Below are positions 45,360 through 53,729 of a stretch of 64,000 bases of DNA, one piece after another (position 1 is the stretch's first letter; the number at the start of each line of letters is the position of its first letter). The position numbers and the translations under genes are program-made. Under the pieces are notes generated by a model. The model was not told where the DNA came from. It saw nothing but the letters and a program-made list of their open reading frames with translations, and searched no databases. Origin of the DNA: Pseudomonas sp. GV085 (lineage in GTDB: Bacteria; Pseudomonadota; Gammaproteobacteria; Pseudomonadales; Pseudomonadaceae); contig NZ_QAOV01000005.1 of NCBI RefSeq assembly GCF_003050925.1, positions 62,001-126,000 on the forward strand, written 5' to 3'.

Positions 45360-46490
45360 ATGAAAAGTAAAACAATTCGCCGCTGGTCCGCGATCCACAC
45401 CTGGACCAGCCTGATTTGTACGGTGTTCCTGTTGCTGCTGGCACTGACCGGCCTGCCGTTGATCTTCCACCACGAGATCGACCACTTGCTGGGCGATGCG
45501 CCTGAAGTGAAGGAAATGCCGGCGGACACCCCGCACCTGGATTTGCAGCAATTGGTGGAAGCCGCCGAGAAGCATCGCCCCGGTGAAGTCATGCAGTATT
45601 TCGGCTTCGAGGACGATGAGCCCAACGCGGTGCTGACCATCATGGCCGCGACCGCGGGCACCGAGCCGAACTCGTCCCACACCTTCTTGCTCGACGCCCG
45701 TACCGGCGAAGCGCTGGAGACGCCATCGGCCAACGGCGGTTTCATGATGACCATGCTGCGCCTGCATGTAGACATGTTCGCCGGGCTACCGGGCAAGTTG
45801 TTGCTGGCGTTCATGGGGATTCTGTTCGTGGTGGCGATCGTTTCCGGCACGGTGTTGTACTTGCCGTTCATGCGCCGCTTGAAATTCGCCACCGTGCGCC
45901 AGGACAAATCCACGCGCCTGCGCTGGCTCGACCTGCATAACCTGATCGGTGTGGTGACGTTGACCTGGGCCCTGGTGGTCGGCGTGACCGGCGTGATCAG
46001 TGCCTGTGCCGACCTGATCATTGCCGCCTGGCGCAACGACAGCCTCAGCGCGATGGTCGCGCCGTACCGCGATGCGCCACCGCTGACGCAACGCGCGCCG
46101 GCCACCCGCTTGCTCGATATCGCCAAGGATGTCGCGCCGGGCATGCAGCCGGACTTCATCGCCTTTCCCGGCACACGATTCTCCAGCGAGCACCATTACG
46201 CGGTGTTCATGAAAGGCAGCACGCACCTGACCTCGCACCTGTTGACGCCGGTACTGATCGACGCCAGCACCCTGCAAGTCACCGCCGTGGCCGAACGACC
46301 GTGGTACATGGACGCCATGGGCATGTCGCAGCCGCTGCACTTCGGTGACTACGGCGGCATGCCGATGAAGATCCTCTGGGCGACCCTCGATGTGCTGACC
46401 ATCATCGTGCTCGGCAGCGGGGTCTACCTGTGGGTGGTGCGGCGCAAGGCTGCAAGGCCTGTGCTGGAAAAAGCGGAGAGCGTGGCATGA
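45360..46490 (+). CDS. PepSY-associated TM protein, siderophore-iron reductase-like (FoxB-like)
   Basis: 376 residues from the ATG at 45360. Four membrane helices: about 13-35 (TWTSLICTVFLLLLALTGLP), 145-165, 195-220 and 345-365. The periplasmic PepSY loops lie between. Conserved membrane histidines (H17, H33 region HHEIDHLLG and HNLIG) could bind haem. The family reduces ferric siderophores at the inner membrane. It follows the receptor closely and overlaps the next small gene by 4 bases. Confidence 0.88.
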   Translation: MKSKTIRRWSAIHTWTSLICTVFLLLLALTGLPLIFHHEIDHLLGDAPEVKEMPADTPHLDLQQLVEAAEKHRPGEVMQYFGFEDDEPNAVLTIMAATAGTEPNSSHTFLLDARTGEALETPSANGGFMMTMLRLHVDMFAGLPGKLLLAFMGILFVVAIVSGTVLYLPFMRRLKFATVRQDKSTRLRWLDLHNLIGVVTLTWALVVGVTGVISACADLIIAAWRNDSLSAMVAPYRDAPPLTQRAPATRLLDIAKDVAPGMQPDFIAFPGTRFSSEHHYAVFMKGSTHLTSHLLTPVLIDASTLQVTAVAERPWYMDAMGMSQPLHFGDYGGMPMKILWATLDVLTIIVLGSGVYLWVVRRKAARPVLEKAESVA

Positions 46491-46666
46491 AGCCCCGGCA
46501 GTCGAACTTCTGGAAAGTCTTCGTCATTCCGACCGTCATTGCGGTGCTCAGCGCGGCAGGGTTGTTTGCCGCGTTGCTCGGGGATGGTGTTTGGGACTCG
46601 TTGAGCTGGGTGGGGCTGGGTGTCCCCGCCGCTCTTGCCCTGCGCGGCCTCCTGCAACGCCGCTGA
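46487..46666 (+). CDS. Small inner-membrane protein of the siderophore cluster
   Basis: 59 residues (MKPRQSNFWKVFVIPTVIAV then LSAAGLFAALLGDGVWDS and LSWVGLGVPAALALRG). Two membrane helices, a basic start and a basic end (LLQRR). ATGA overlap with the PepSY gene shows translational coupling. A like-sized gene follows foxB in P. aeruginosa, as I recall. Probably a small subunit or helper of the reductase; no known domain. Confidence 0.78.
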   Translation: MKPRQSNFWKVFVIPTVIAVLSAAGLFAALLGDGVWDSLSWVGLGVPAALALRGLLQRR

Positions 46667-46669
46667 TCC

Positions 46670-46760
46670 CTGTAGGAGCGAGCCTGCTCGCGATGAGGCC
46701 GTATCAGTCGACATTGAATTGCCTGACACATCGCCATCGCGAGCAGGCTCGCTCCTACAG
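46670..46760. repeat. REPIN after the siderophore cluster
   Basis: REP halves 46670-46694 and 46735-46760; the loop has CAGTCGACATTGAATTGCC, akin to the loops at 26831 and 48254. Confidence 0.92.
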
Positions 46761-46850
46761 GTTCGGCGGCAAGTCTCAAGCACTCGCTAGTCATACGACG
46801 ACACCCCCACCCACCCGTCGCCTCCCCCTGCAAATCCACTGACATATCTG

Positions 46851-46900
46851 TTGACAGTTTTACCCTTGCGCTCCTATAAAGGCGCATGTTGTACGACAAC
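46851..46900 (+). promoter_or_regulatory. Strong promoter and GntR-type operator before the MFS gene
   Basis: TTGACA (46851-46856), 18 bases, TATAAA (46875-46880): close to the sigma-70 consensus. GTTGTACGACAAC at 46888-46900 is a dyad fitting the FadR-subfamily GntR pattern TNGTNNNACNA, sitting at about +1 to +13. AAAAATAA (46920-46927) near the ribosome site fits the Crc/Hfq AANAANAA motif. This predicts repression by a GntR regulator plus catabolite control. Confidence 0.68.
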
Positions 46901-46950
46901 CTACAACAACTGCAGCACCAAAAATAAATCCAAAAAATGATGGTGACGTG

Positions 46951-48243
46951 ATGAAAGTCAAAGGCATCCGCTGGTGGATGGTCGGCCTGGTGACGGCCGG
47001 CCTGATGGTCAACTACCTGGCTCGCAATACCCTGTCAGTGGCGGCTCCGACCCTGATGAGCGAAATGAACATCTCCACCGAGCAGTACTCGCACATCGTG
47101 GTCGCGTGGCAGGTGTGCTATGCGCTGATGCAACCGGTAGCCGGCTATATCATCGATGCCATCGGCACCAAAATGGGCTTCGCCATTTTCGCCTTCGCCT
47201 GGTCGATTGCCTGTGCACTGGCCGCGCTGGCGACCGGTTGGCAGGGCCTGGCCTTTGTCCGCGGCCTGCTTGGCCTGACCGAAGCCGCAGGGTTACCGGC
47301 GGCGGTCAAGACTTCCACAGAATGGTTCCCGGCCAAAGAACGCTCAGTGGCCATCGGCTGGTTCAACATCGGTTCGTCGATTGGTGCCGTACTGGCGCCG
47401 CCGCTGGTGGTCTGGGCGATTCTGCACAGCGGCTGGGAACTGGCGTTCCTGATCGTCGGCGGCCTGGGCGTGGCCTGGACCTTCCTGTGGATGGTGCTCT
47501 ACAAACATCCGCGGGATCAGAAACGCCTGAGCGACGAAGAACGCGACTACATCCTCAGCGGTCAGGAAGAACACTTCAAAGACCCAGCGACGAAAAAAGG
47601 CAGCTGGAAAAAGATCATCGGCAACCGCAACTTCTACGCCATCGCCAGCGCGCGCATGCTCTCGGAACCGGCGTGGCAAACCTTCAACGCGTGGATTCCG
47701 CTGTACCTGATGACCGAACGGCACATGAACATCAAAGAGATCGCGATGTTCGCCTGGCTGCCGTTCCTGGCCGCCGACCTGGGCTGCGTGCTCGGCGGTT
47801 ACCTGAGCCCGTTCTTCCACAAGTACTGCAACGTGTCGTTGTTCACCTCGCGCAAAATGGTCCTGCTGTTCGGCGCCTCGTGCATGATCGGCCCGGCCTG
47901 CATCGGCCTGGTGGCCAGCCCCTACACTGCGATTGCGCTGCTGTGCATCGGCGGCTTCGCTCACCAGACCTTGTCCGGTGCGCTGTATGCGATCACCTCT
48001 GACTCCTTCGGCAAAAACGAAGTGGCCACCGCCACCGGCATGGGCGGCATGTTCGGCTACCTGGGCGCAGCCGCGTTCACCCTGGTGTTTGGCGTGATGG
48101 TGACAAAGATCGGTTACAGCCCACTGTTCGTGGTGCTGGCGATTTTCGACATCGTCGCCGCGTTCATCGTCTGGACGGTTGCCCGTGAGATCAAGCCTCA
48201 ACAGCCCGCCCCAAGCCTGCAAGCGGCAGTGCCAGCCAACTAA
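46951..48243 (+). CDS. MFS transporter of the hexuronate/sugar-acid (ExuT-like) group
   Basis: 430 residues from the ATG at 46951 (GTG at 46948 in frame). Twelve membrane helices. The block MVNYLARNTLSVAAPTLMSEM and FVRGLLGLTEAAGLPAAVKTSTEWFP are marks of the anion:cation symporter family, ExuT/GudP branch. The substrate is likely galacturonate, glucuronate or a similar sugar acid, but no catabolic genes adjoin it. It has its own promoter and GntR-like operator. Confidence 0.88.
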   Translation: MKVKGIRWWMVGLVTAGLMVNYLARNTLSVAAPTLMSEMNISTEQYSHIVVAWQVCYALMQPVAGYIIDAIGTKMGFAIFAFAWSIACALAALATGWQGLAFVRGLLGLTEAAGLPAAVKTSTEWFPAKERSVAIGWFNIGSSIGAVLAPPLVVWAILHSGWELAFLIVGGLGVAWTFLWMVLYKHPRDQKRLSDEERDYILSGQEEHFKDPATKKGSWKKIIGNRNFYAIASARMLSEPAWQTFNAWIPLYLMTERHMNIKEIAMFAWLPFLAADLGCVLGGYLSPFFHKYCNVSLFTSRKMVLLFGASCMIGPACIGLVASPYTAIALLCIGGFAHQTLSGALYAITSDSFGKNEVATATGMGGMFGYLGAAAFTLVFGVMVTKIGYSPLFVVLAIFDIVAAFIVWTVAREIKPQQPAPSLQAAVPAN

Positions 48244-48253
48244 GACCCAAACC

Positions 48254-48344
48254 CTGTAGGAGCGAGCCTGCTCGCGATGGCGGCCTGACATTCAACATCA
48301 ATGCTGGCTGACAGACCGCTATCGCGAGCAGGCTCGCTCCTACA
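48254..48344. repeat. REPIN between MFS and GST genes
   Basis: REP halves 48254-48278 and 48321-48344, loop about 42 bases of the CTGACATTCAACATCA type. Confidence 0.92.
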
Positions 48345-48418
48345 AGGGTGTTTGCCATCTTGAGCTATCACTCCGACGCGCTATGCTGCCCGACACTGCC
48401 ACCGATCGAGACGCTGCC

Positions 48419-49048
48419 ATGTCCGCCCCGAGCATGACCCTGTACCACAACCCGCTCTCTCCCTTCGTTCGCAAAGTCACGGTGCTGCTGCATGAAACCG
48501 GTCAACAGGACCGCGTGGCACTGCAGACCAGTGTGCTCACCCCGGTCAACCCGGACCTGACTCTGATCGACGACAACCCCCTGGGCAAAATCCCGGCGCT
48601 GCGCCTGGCCGATGGCAATGTCATCCATGACAGCCGGGTCATCCTCGACTACCTCGATCAGCAGCACGTCGGCAACCCGCTGATCCCCCGCGAAGGCTCG
48701 GCCCGCTGGCGGCGCCTGACGCTCGCTTCGCTGGCCGATGGCATCATGGACGCGGCCGTGCTGGTGCGCTACGAAGTCGCCCTGCGCGCCCCGGAAAAAC
48801 ACTGGGACGAATGGCTCGATGGCCAGCGCGACAAAATCCGCCGAGCCCTGGCATTGCTGGAGAAAGATGCGATTGCCGAGCTGACCTGCCATTTCGACGT
48901 GGCCTCGATCAGCGTGGCCTGTGCACTGGGTTACCTGGACTTGCGCCATCCGGATCTGGATTGGCGCGAAGCCAATCCGCAACTCGCAGCGTGGTATTTC
49001 GAGGTGAGCCAGCGGCCTTCGATGATTGCGACGATGCCGAAGGTTTAA
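48419..49048 (+). CDS. Glutathione S-transferase family protein
   Basis: 209 residues from the ATG at 48419. N-terminal thioredoxin fold with LYHNPLSPFVRKV (Ser in the usual active-site region), the cis-Pro loop GKIPAL and the glutathione-binding DSRVILDYL, then an all-helical C-terminal domain. Substrate unknown. It is convergent with the following retropepsin-like gene, with 12 bases between them. Confidence 0.9.
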   Translation: MSAPSMTLYHNPLSPFVRKVTVLLHETGQQDRVALQTSVLTPVNPDLTLIDDNPLGKIPALRLADGNVIHDSRVILDYLDQQHVGNPLIPREGSARWRRLTLASLADGIMDAAVLVRYEVALRAPEKHWDEWLDGQRDKIRRALALLEKDAIAELTCHFDVASISVACALGYLDLRHPDLDWREANPQLAAWYFEVSQRPSMIATMPKV

Positions 49049-49060
49049 GCCTTCAAAAAA

Positions 49061-49582
49061 TCAGCAATCCGGCTTGTCCGCCGTAAACCGCCGAGCCGGA
49101 TTCACCGCTGCCCCGAACTCACGCAACGCCTTGGCGCCGATCAGCAACGGGTAGTTGAAGCTGCTGCGGTCGGTGAGGTTGACCTCCACGGTGCGCTTGA
49201 CGTTACCCAGGCACAGCTCCAGATCGACCACTGGACGCTTCGTGGGCGCGACTGCTTCGCTGTCATCTTCCTCCTCTTCAGAACGGGTCTTGATCTTGCT
49301 GATGCGCGCTATCTTGTGTTCGTAGACCTGGTTACCCGCACCCTTGGTGCCGAGGCGGAAGCGCACCCAGTCTTCACCGTCACGCTTGAAGGTTTCGATG
49401 TCCTTGGCCGACAGCGACGCGGTCAGGGCGCCGGTGTCCATTTTGGCCTTGAGGACCTGCCCGCCGATTTCCGGCAGGGCAATGTATTCGTAACGCCCGT
49501 ACAGGGTCGGCTCGGCGGCCATGACCGGCAGGGCGATGAGGGAGAACACTGCAAGGAGGGATTTCACGTAATGGGTTTCCAT
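49061..49582 (-). CDS. Retropepsin-like periplasmic protein (formerly 'ATP-dependent zinc protease')
   Basis: 173 residues from the ATG at 49582; a GTG at 49567 would give a shorter signal peptide and is also possible. A signal peptide (SLLAVFSLIALPVMA) is followed by a PF05618 domain: KMDTGALTASLSA carries the aspartic DTGA motif, LLIGAKALREF is the matching end of the fold, and an acidic stretch RSEEEEDDSE lies between. The old zinc-protease label has little support in the sequence; a retropepsin fold fits better. The gene is divergent from the acyltransferase gene. Confidence 0.82.
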   Translation of the reverse strand: METHYVKSLLAVFSLIALPVMAAEPTLYGRYEYIALPEIGGQVLKAKMDTGALTASLSAKDIETFKRDGEDWVRFRLGTKGAGNQVYEHKIARISKIKTRSEEEEDDSEAVAPTKRPVVDLELCLGNVKRTVEVNLTDRSSFNYPLLIGAKALREFGAAVNPARRFTADKPDC

Positions 49583-49672
49583 GAGAGTGTGCGGTCGGAT
49601 TTTAGACCGTCGTTCGCTTGATCGTTCCCACAAGGTTACCGACCCAAAAGTGAAACATTCGTCACACCTGAT

Positions 49673-49701
49673 TTGGCCTGTTGCCCGAAGCTGCTTATCA
49701 T
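49673..49701 (+). promoter_or_regulatory. Candidate promoter of the acyltransferase gene
   Basis: TTGGCC (49673-49678), 17 bases, TATCAT (49696-49701), about 30 bases before the ATG at 49732. Sequence match is moderate. Confidence 0.45.
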
Positions 49702-49731
49702 GGCGCGCCCAACCGCCTCCACGAGTGACTT

Positions 49732-50619
49732 ATGCGCCGCCTGCTCACCGGCTGTTTCGTGACCCTGCTGCTTGCGCTCAACACCCTGGTCCTGATCGGG
49801 CCACTGCTGATGTTTGCCCTGCTCAAGCTGGTCCTGCCCGGTCGTTTTCGCGATTACGCCTCATGGGTGGTGATGTGGATCGCCGAGACCTGGTCCGAGA
49901 TCGACAAGCTGATTTTCCGCCTGTGCATCCCCACCCAATGGGACATCCGCGGCGGTGACGATCTGCGCCGCGATACTTCGTATCTGGTGATCAGCAACCA
50001 TCAATCCTGGGTCGACATCCCGGCGCTGATCCAGACGCTGAACCGGCGCACGCCATTCTTCAAATTCTTCCTCAAGAAAGAACTGATCTGGGTGCCCTTC
50101 CTGGGCCTGGCGTGGTGGGCGCTGGATTACCCGTTCATGAAGCGCTACAGCAAGGCGTTCCTGGCCAAACACCCAGAACTGACGGGCAAGGATCTGCAGA
50201 TCACCAAACAGGCCTGCGAGCTGTTCAAGCGCCAGCCGGTAACCGTGGTCAATTATCTGGAAGGCACGCGGTTCACGTCGGCCAAACGCGCTCAACAGCA
50301 ATCACCGTTCAACCACCTGCTCAAGCCCAAGGCTGGCGGCGTGGCGTTTGTACTGGCGGCGATGGGCGAACAGCTGGATGCGATTCTCGATGTGACGGTG
50401 GTTTACCCGCAGCAGAAGATTCCGGGATTCCGGGACTTGATCAGCGGCGATGTGCCAAGGGTCATCATCGATATCCAGACCCGCGAACTCGACCCGGCGC
50501 TGTGGCAGGGCGACTACGAAAACGATCCTGCGTTTCGCGAGAAGATCCAGAACTGGGTCAACCAGCTCTGGATCGAGAAGGATCAGCGCATCGACGCCTT
50601 GCGCGCCGAGCGCCGCTGA
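49732..50619 (+). CDS. YihG-type lysophospholipid acyltransferase
   Basis: 295 residues. An N-terminal membrane helix (LLTGCFVTLLLALNTLVLIG) is followed by the PlsC domain: HxxxxD in NHQSWVD, substrate-binding YLEGTRFT, and KPKAGGVAFVLAAM. It acylates lysophosphatidic acid or related lysophospholipids at the inner membrane, giving a second PlsC-type activity beside the essential one. It converges on the DUF2780 gene with one base between stops and no visible terminator. Confidence 0.9.
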   Translation: MRRLLTGCFVTLLLALNTLVLIGPLLMFALLKLVLPGRFRDYASWVVMWIAETWSEIDKLIFRLCIPTQWDIRGGDDLRRDTSYLVISNHQSWVDIPALIQTLNRRTPFFKFFLKKELIWVPFLGLAWWALDYPFMKRYSKAFLAKHPELTGKDLQITKQACELFKRQPVTVVNYLEGTRFTSAKRAQQQSPFNHLLKPKAGGVAFVLAAMGEQLDAILDVTVVYPQQKIPGFRDLISGDVPRVIIDIQTRELDPALWQGDYENDPAFREKIQNWVNQLWIEKDQRIDALRAERR

Positions 50620-50620
50620 A

Positions 50621-51175
50621 TCAGATTCCGGTGCCGGCGCCCCAGATGCTGCCCAGGCTACTCAGCAGCGTACCGCCGACGCCCTGCTGACCGAAGTACT
50701 GCAGGAGCACCGGGGCAAACTGGCCAATCATGCCGCTGTCCATGCCCAGAGCGCTGAAGGCGTTGTTCAGGTCGTTGGTGTCCTTGACGTTACCCAGGGC
50801 ATTGTCCAGCCCTGCCGCTTTGCCGCTGGAGCCGAGCAGACCGGCCAGCGCACCCAACTCGCCGCCGCCCGAGAGCATGTTGATGCCCGGCACGCTTTTG
50901 GCCAGTTCCGAGTAGTCGGTCGAACTCAACTGGTTCTTCGCCAGCCCCAGCATCGCCCCGGCACCGCCGATGGCTTGCTGTGGGGTGATGTTCAATTGAG
51001 TGAGGGTGCTTAGCAGGTCAGCTGTCTGCGGTGTTGGTGCGGCAGTCGCGGTCGCGTCACCGCCGTTCATGCCCGAAATCGCATTGGCCGCGTCGTTCAG
51101 ACTGAACTGCGCAAAGGCCGGGCTGGCGGACAGTGCCAACAGCGAAGCGAGTGCAATACCGCGTGAAATCTTCAT
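50621..51175 (-). CDS. DUF2780 secreted protein
   Basis: 184 residues from the ATG at 51175, with AGAGGA before it; open frame upstream to 51403 is not coding. A clear signal peptide (ISRGIALASLLALSASPAFA) is followed by a Gly/Ala/Leu-rich body of DUF2780 type (LTQLNITPQQAIGGAGAML, LAKSVPGINML, GLLGSSGKAAGL). Likely periplasmic; function unknown. Transcription probably starts in the 270-base gap that also holds the fdhA terminator. Confidence 0.85.
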   Translation of the reverse strand: MKISRGIALASLLALSASPAFAQFSLNDAANAISGMNGGDATATAAPTPQTADLLSTLTQLNITPQQAIGGAGAMLGLAKNQLSSTDYSELAKSVPGINMLSGGGELGALAGLLGSSGKAAGLDNALGNVKDTNDLNNAFSALGMDSGMIGQFAPVLLQYFGQQGVGGTLLSSLGSIWGAGTGI

Positions 51176-51401
51176 CCAGACATCCTCTTGTGCCATGAAA
51201 CCATCCGAAAACCGGCGGTAAAACTGACGATTTGACCGGGCATCCTCAATCATGTTCCTTGCCGCGCATCCGTTTTTACACGGGTCACGTATAAGAAACG
51301 TGAATCCCTGGATGCCACGCGATGAATGGCACCACTGAGCAGCCGGCGGGGCCGGTATTGAATCAGGAACCCTGGCAGCCGTTTGAAAAAGATATCCAAA
51401 C

Positions 51402-51426
51402 AAAAACGGCGACCCGAAGGTCGCCG
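51402..51426 (-). terminator. Terminator of fdhA
   Basis: CGGCGACC-CGAA-GGTCGCCG stem (51407-51426) with AAAAA at 51402-51406, a U-run on the minus strand. It is 20 bases past the fdhA stop. Confidence 0.92.
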
Positions 51427-51445
51427 ATTTGTTTGGCCTGAAGAC

Positions 51446-52645
51446 TTACGCCGCGCTGAACATCTTGTGCGGATCGATCACAAACTTCTTCGGCACGCCC
51501 GCATCGAACTCGCCATAACCCTGTGGAGCCTGATCCAGGCTGATCACCTGAACGCCTACCACTTCGGCGATGTTGATACGGTCCCACATGATCGCCTGCA
51601 TCAGTTGGCGGTTGTACTTCATTACCGGGGTCTGGCCGGTATGGAAGCTGTGGGACTTGGCCCAGCCCAGACCGAAACGGATGCTCAGGCTGCCCATTTT
51701 CGCGGCAGCGTCGACAGCGCCCGGGTCTTCGGTCACGTAGAGGCCGGGGATGCCGATCTTGCCTGCCACACGCACCACGCCCATCAGCGAGTTGAGCACA
51801 GTGGCCGGGGCTTCGTGTTTCACGCCGGCATGGCCATGGCCACGGGCTTCGAAGCCAACGGCGTCGACGGCGCAATCCACTTCCGGCTCGCCGAGCAGTG
51901 CGGCGATCTGTTCGTGCAGCGGCGTTTCCAGGGACAGGTCGGCGATTTCGAAGCCCTGGGCCTTGGCGTGAGCCAGGCGAACGGTGTTGACGTCGCCGAC
52001 GATCACCACCGCCGCACCCAACAGACGGGCCGAAGCGGCTGCAGCCAGGCCAACCGGACCGGCACCAGCGATGTACACGGTGCTGCCCGGGCCAACGCCA
52101 GCGGTCACGGCACCGTGATAGCCAGTCGGCAGGATGTCGGAGAGGCAGGTCAGGTCGCGGATTTTTTCCATCGCCCGATCGCGATCCGGCAGTTTCAGCA
52201 GGTTGAAGTCGGCGTACGGCACCATGGCGTATTCGGCCTGACCACCGGTCCAGTCGCCCATGTCGACATAACCATAAGCGCCACCGGGACGCGCCGGGTT
52301 GACGCTCAGGCACACGCCGGTATGCATCTCTTTGCAGGAGCGGCAGCGCCCGCAAGCCACGTTGAACGGTACGGACACCAGGTCGCCGATATTCAGGTTC
52401 TCGACGTCGCTGCCCTTCTCGATCACTTCACCGGTGATCTCATGACCCAGCACCAGGCCGGTTTGCGCCGTGGTACGACCGCGCACCATGTGCTGGTCGG
52501 AACCACAGATGTTGGTGGACACCACACGCAGGATGACAGCGTGTTCAATCTTCCTGCCGCGCGGGTCCTGCATTTTCGGATAGTCAATACTCTGCACTTC
52601 GACCTTGCCAGCGCCGAGATACACCACTCCACGATTACCAGACAT
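51446..52645 (-). CDS. fdhA: Glutathione-independent formaldehyde dehydrogenase
   Basis: 399 residues, zinc alcohol-dehydrogenase superfamily. Catalytic zinc region NICGSDQH and GHEITGEV; structural zinc cysteines in CGRCRSCKEMHTGVC; NAD fold GAGPVGLAAA. The length and DPRGRKIEHAV, PGGAYGYVDMGDWTGGQ match the Pseudomonas enzyme that oxidises formaldehyde without glutathione. It disposes of formaldehyde made during betaine and sarcosine demethylation by the neighbouring genes. An AAAAACAA motif on the minus strand (52661-52668) lies before its GAGGTG ribosome site, suggesting Crc control. Confidence 0.95.
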   Translation of the reverse strand: MSGNRGVVYLGAGKVEVQSIDYPKMQDPRGRKIEHAVILRVVSTNICGSDQHMVRGRTTAQTGLVLGHEITGEVIEKGSDVENLNIGDLVSVPFNVACGRCRSCKEMHTGVCLSVNPARPGGAYGYVDMGDWTGGQAEYAMVPYADFNLLKLPDRDRAMEKIRDLTCLSDILPTGYHGAVTAGVGPGSTVYIAGAGPVGLAAAASARLLGAAVVIVGDVNTVRLAHAKAQGFEIADLSLETPLHEQIAALLGEPEVDCAVDAVGFEARGHGHAGVKHEAPATVLNSLMGVVRVAGKIGIPGLYVTEDPGAVDAAAKMGSLSIRFGLGWAKSHSFHTGQTPVMKYNRQLMQAIMWDRINIAEVVGVQVISLDQAPQGYGEFDAGVPKKFVIDPHKMFSAA

Positions 52646-52750
52646 GCTTTCACCTCGATGTTGTTTTTATGAAACCGCGTTACCCAGGCAGGCAGCGCGT
52701 TAAGTGCTCGGGTTATTGCCTTTGTGTCTTGTGTTGTCTGTTAAGGCCTC

Positions 52751-52833
52751 TTCGCTGGCAAGCCAGCTCCTACAGGGGAAACGCGATCAGCTGTAGGAGC
52801 TGCGATGCGGCGTTCCGACTTGCCAGCGAAGGC
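52751..52833. repeat. REP pair with one enlarged arm
   Basis: Left arm TTCGCTGGCAAGCCAGCTCC (52751-52770). The right arm starts CTGTAGGAGCTG (52791-52802) and ends CTTGCCAGCGAAGG, but about 16 bases (CGATGCGGCGTTCCGA) sit in its middle. The same inner block is seen in the right arm at 20749-20788. Confidence 0.82.
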
Positions 52834-52836
52834 GAT

Positions 52837-53694
52837 CTAAAGAACGACCGTACGATTGGCGTTCAAAAACACTCTTCTCTCGATGTGATAGCCAACGGCT
52901 CTCGCCAGCGTCAGCCCTTCGATATCCCGCCCCTTGGCGATCAAATCTTCCGGGTAATGGCTGTGGTCCACGGCCTCCACTCCCTGGGCGATGATCGGGC
53001 CTTCATCGAGGTCGTTGTTGATGTAATGCGCCGTGGCGCCCACCAGTTTCACGCCCTTGTTGTAGGCCTGGTGATAAGGCTTGGCGCCCTTGAACCCGGG
53101 CAGCAGGGAGTGGTGGATGTTGATCGCCTTGCCATCGAGCTTGCGGCACAGCTCCGGCGACAGCACTTGCATGTAGCGCGCAAGGATCACCAGCTCCGCA
53201 CCCGACTCTTCGATGACCTGCCACACCTGACGCTCTTGGGACGGCTTGTCGTTCGGATCCAGCGGGAAGTGGTAGTACGGAATCTGGTGCCAGTCGGCCA
53301 ACGGCTTGAGGTCCGGGTGGTTGGAGACCACGGCAGCGACGTCCATCGATAACTGGCCGATGCGTTGGCGATAGAGCAAGTCGTTGAGGCAGTGATCGGC
53401 CTTGGAGACCATGATCACCACTTTCGGCCGATAGTTCGGCGCGACCAGTTCGAAGATCATGCCAAAAGCGTCGCCACGCTCGGCCAGGCCCGCGCGGAAC
53501 GACTGTTCGTCGAAGCCATCGGGTTGGCGGAATTCCACACGAATGAAGAAACGGCCCGAGAGCCGGTCATCGAACGAATGGTGCTCGGTGACATAGCAGC
53601 CCTGCTCGAACAGAAAGCGGGTCACCACGTCCACCGTGCCGAGCAGGCTTGGGCAGTCGGCGGTCAGAATCCATGTGTCTGGGGCGCGGCTCAT
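52837..53694 (-). CDS. purU: Formyltetrahydrofolate deformylase
   Basis: 285 residues: ACT domain (about 8-85: ILTADCPSLLGTVDVVTRFL) and formyl-transferase domain with the catalytic Asn-His-Asp set in INIHHSLLPGFKG and YINNDLDEGPII. It hydrolyses 10-formyl-THF to formate and THF, balancing C1-folate produced by sarcosine oxidase. It corresponds to the second purU of Pseudomonas, linked to the sox operon. REP sequences lie on both sides. Confidence 0.95.
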   Translation of the reverse strand: MSRAPDTWILTADCPSLLGTVDVVTRFLFEQGCYVTEHHSFDDRLSGRFFIRVEFRQPDGFDEQSFRAGLAERGDAFGMIFELVAPNYRPKVVIMVSKADHCLNDLLYRQRIGQLSMDVAAVVSNHPDLKPLADWHQIPYYHFPLDPNDKPSQERQVWQVIEESGAELVILARYMQVLSPELCRKLDGKAINIHHSLLPGFKGAKPYHQAYNKGVKLVGATAHYINNDLDEGPIIAQGVEAVDHSHYPEDLIAKGRDIEGLTLARAVGYHIERRVFLNANRTVVL

Positions 53695-53729
53695 GGTGCG
53701 GTGACTCCTGAGAAATCGGTGGATGCCTC

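Noticed and set aside
43446..45767. Long antisense frame opposite the TonB receptor
   Set aside because: Same codon-bias shadow; the receptor has signal peptide, STN, plug and barrel on the plus strand.
51176..51403. N-terminal extension of the DUF2780 gene
   Set aside because: The frame is open, but a signal peptide and a ribosome site start exactly at 51175; the extension has no family match.
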